A stretch of DNA of 7,189 nucleotides. Origin: Bifidobacterium breve (GTDB lineage: Bacteria > Actinomycetota > Acidimicrobiia > Acidimicrobiales > Ilumatobacteraceae). The notes under the pieces are model-generated. The model was not told where the DNA came from and made no database searches. It worked only from the letters and a program-made list of their open reading frames with translations. Within the stretch, counting starts at the first letter, position 1, and every line of letters starts with the position of its first letter. Shown piece after piece: positions 6,327 through 7,189 of this stretch. The translations under genes and the position numbers were made by a program. The stretch lies in NCBI GenBank assembly GCA_945896935.1, contig CAMDER010000087.1, positions 1 through 7,189 of the forward strand, given 5' to 3'.

Positions 6327-6352
6327 GACCTGTGACATCGAAGTTTCAGGTC
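6327..6352 (-). terminator. Weak hairpin downstream of tag
   Basis: GACCTG (6327-6332) and CAGGTC (6347-6352) form a perfect 6-bp inverted repeat with a 14-nt loop. On the minus strand it is followed by TTTGCC, and it lies just after the tag stop. The stem is short, the loop long and the T-run only three bases, so it is at best a weak terminator. It could equally be an operator-like site before the Nudix-like gene. Confidence 0.2.
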
Positions 6353-6358
6353 ATGGTT

Positions 6359-6997
6359 TTAGCCTGACGTAGGTCGCTCAAACCCCAGGCGAGCGGCCTC
6401 GACTTGTTTCCATACATAGCAACCCACATGGTGATCATTCACCAAGCCCATCGATTGCATGAATGCGTACATCGTCGTCGGCCCCACGAAACTCCAGCCC
6501 CGCTTTTTCAGATCCTTGGACAATGCAATTGACTCGGGCGAGGTGATGAAGGTCGATACGTCGGCAGCCGTCGGTCGTTTTGGTCGAGTTGTGGCCTTGG
6601 GCTCAAACTGCCAGATATAGGCGCCCAATGAACCACATTCTTTGATGAGCTCACGACACCGTTGAGCATTGTTAATCGTTGACTCAATCTTGCCTCGATG
6701 GCGAACGATCGAGGCGTCCCCCATGAGTCGCTCGACGTCTGTTTGGTTGAACTTGGAAACTTTATTGATATCGAATTTTTTGAAACAACGCCTGAAGTCT
6801 GCACGCTTATTCAGAATCGTGCTCCACGACAGACCGCTTTGAAATCCTTCAAGACATAACTTTTCAAAGAGTCGCGAATTGTCGGCCGTCGGGAACCCCC
6901 ATTCGGTGTCGTGATAGTGCGACATCAATCCCGGCGTTGCTCCCCACCCACATCGCTCCACATTTATTGAACTCAAGCCGTTATCTCTAGTCTCCAT
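6359..6997 (-). CDS. tag: DNA-3-methyladenine glycosylase I
   Basis: This 212-residue enzyme removes 3-methyladenine from alkylated DNA by cleaving the N-glycosidic bond, the first step of base-excision repair. It matches E. coli Tag across its length: RCGW at 15-18, HYHDTEWG at 27-34, LEGFQSGLSW at 49-58, IVRHRGKI at 97-104, LKKRGWSFVG at 163-172 and GLVNDHHVGC at 184-193. All key residues are present: zinc-snap ligands Cys16, His29, His189 and Cys193, and the 3-methyladenine-binding Glu50 and Trp58 (E. coli Glu38 and Trp46). The ATG at 6997 gives 12 more N-terminal residues than E. coli. A GTG at 6961 would give the E. coli-like MERCGW start, so the true start is open, but neither has a clear ribosome binding site. 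The gene is divergent from the secreted-protein gene, with 13 bp between the starts. Confidence 0.96.
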   Translation of the reverse strand: METRDNGLSSINVERCGWGATPGLMSHYHDTEWGFPTADNSRLFEKLCLEGFQSGLSWSTILNKRADFRRCFKKFDINKVSKFNQTDVERLMGDASIVRHRGKIESTINNAQRCRELIKECGSLGAYIWQFEPKATTRPKRPTAADVSTFITSPESIALSKDLKKRGWSFVGPTTMYAFMQSMGLVNDHHVGCYVWKQVEAARLGFERPTSG

Positions 6998-6998
6998 C

Positions 6999-7004
6999 TA
7001 TAGT
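6999..7004 (+). promoter_or_regulatory. Putative leaderless -10 element of the gene at 7011
   Basis: TATAGT fits the TANNNT consensus well, and its last T is 7 nt before the A of ATG 7011. The whole gap to the divergent tag gene is only 13 bp, so a long 5' leader is not possible from this element. No TTGACA-like -35 is seen at the right distance. Confidence 0.45.
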
Positions 7005-7005
7005 C

Positions 7006-7011
7006 AACATA
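7006..7011 (-). promoter_or_regulatory. Possible -10 element of tag
   Basis: On the minus strand TATGTT ends 9 nt before the ATG at 6997, which would give a leader of about 2 nt. It lies one base from the opposing -10 element and covers the first base of the plus-strand gene. No -35 is evident. Confidence 0.25.
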
Positions 7012-7189
7012 TGACACGACGTTGGTCTTATTGGCACATCCTTTTTTTGATTCTGGGATTAATACCCCCATCAATGATTTTCTTAGGTCCAACAGTGTTT
7101 AGCCCCAACCTGGTGAACCTGATTGATTCGTCAACTGGGCCAGCACTCGCTCAACCTGAAGCAGAGCCAACTAGTGCAGACCTTGGTTC
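7011..7189 (+). CDS. Secreted or membrane-anchored protein, N-terminal fragment
   Basis: An ATG at 7011 opens a frame that runs 59 codons to the window edge without a stop. The first residues are MTRRWSYWH, giving a positively charged N-region. A hydrophobic core from about residue 10 to 30 follows (ILFLILGLIPPSMIFLG), then a less hydrophobic stretch and a Pro/Glu-rich part (QPEAEP). This is the pattern of a signal peptide or N-terminal membrane anchor. GPALA before Gln48 could be a signal-peptidase I site, but it would be unusually far from the core. No domain lies inside the window, so the function is unknown. The frame includes a run of seven T (7042-7048). A TATAGT element 7 nt upstream and the lack of a ribosome binding site suggest a leaderless message. 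The shortness of the visible part limits certainty. Confidence 0.65.
   Translation, partial: MTRRWSYWHILFLILGLIPPSMIFLGPTVFSPNLVNLIDSSTGPALAQPEAEPTSADLG

Noticed and set aside
1..7189. tRNA, rRNA, riboswitch, CRISPR array, insertion sequence or prophage
   Set aside because: All gaps between genes are shorter than 80 bp and hold no conserved RNA pattern, regular repeat array or terminal inverted repeats; no transposase or integrase frame was seen.

Overview
The window is a densely packed piece of bacterial chromosome of about 50% G+C. It holds nine genes, two of them cut by the window edges. No gap reaches 300 bases, and no RNA gene, mobile element or CRISPR array was seen. Several things suggest an actinobacterium, perhaps a freshwater or marine Acidimicrobiia-like lineage with a compact genome: a PPOX-type putative F420-dependent enzyme, a WLS...LYVDAIPVRVD-type Nudix-like (DUF4916-like) protein, a double-FtsX exporter of about 850 residues, GTG starts, and start codons placed as for leaderless transcripts. 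The lineage call is inference from gene families, not a database result.

Layout. Bases 1-165 are the C-terminus of a 1-Cys-type peroxiredoxin, convergent with a single-domain NadR-like nucleotidyltransferase (178-660, minus). A 56-bp divergent promoter region separates that gene from a three-gene plus-strand run: a MacB/LolD-type ABC ATPase (717-1457), its large FtsX-like permease (1460-4024) and a small PPOX-class oxidoreductase (4033-4422). The run meets a minus-strand Fpg/Nei-family protein (4460-5350) tail to tail across 37 bp that contain a 12-bp tandem duplication. Next come a small unrecognised plus-strand gene (5420-5740), a Nudix-like protein with a degenerate catalytic box (5748-6284, minus), and DNA-3-methyladenine glycosylase I, tag (6359-6997, minus). 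Only 13 bp beyond tag, a secreted or membrane-anchored protein begins divergently (7011 to the edge).

How the genes relate. The ATPase and permease almost certainly form one exporter, and the oxidoreductase is probably co-transcribed with them. The right half groups two DNA base-excision-type proteins around a Nudix-like protein. However, the Fpg/Nei homologue has lost the usual N-terminal Pro-Glu and loop Lys, and the Nudix-like protein has lost the catalytic Glu pair. The repair theme may therefore be partly non-catalytic.

No clearly novel multi-gene system was found. The most notable observations are the apparently catalytically altered Fpg/Nei protein with an intact DNA-binding half and a long C-terminal tail, and a recurrent promoter geometry. 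In four genes a -10-like hexamer ends exactly 7 nt before the start codon, and this helps to choose the start codons.
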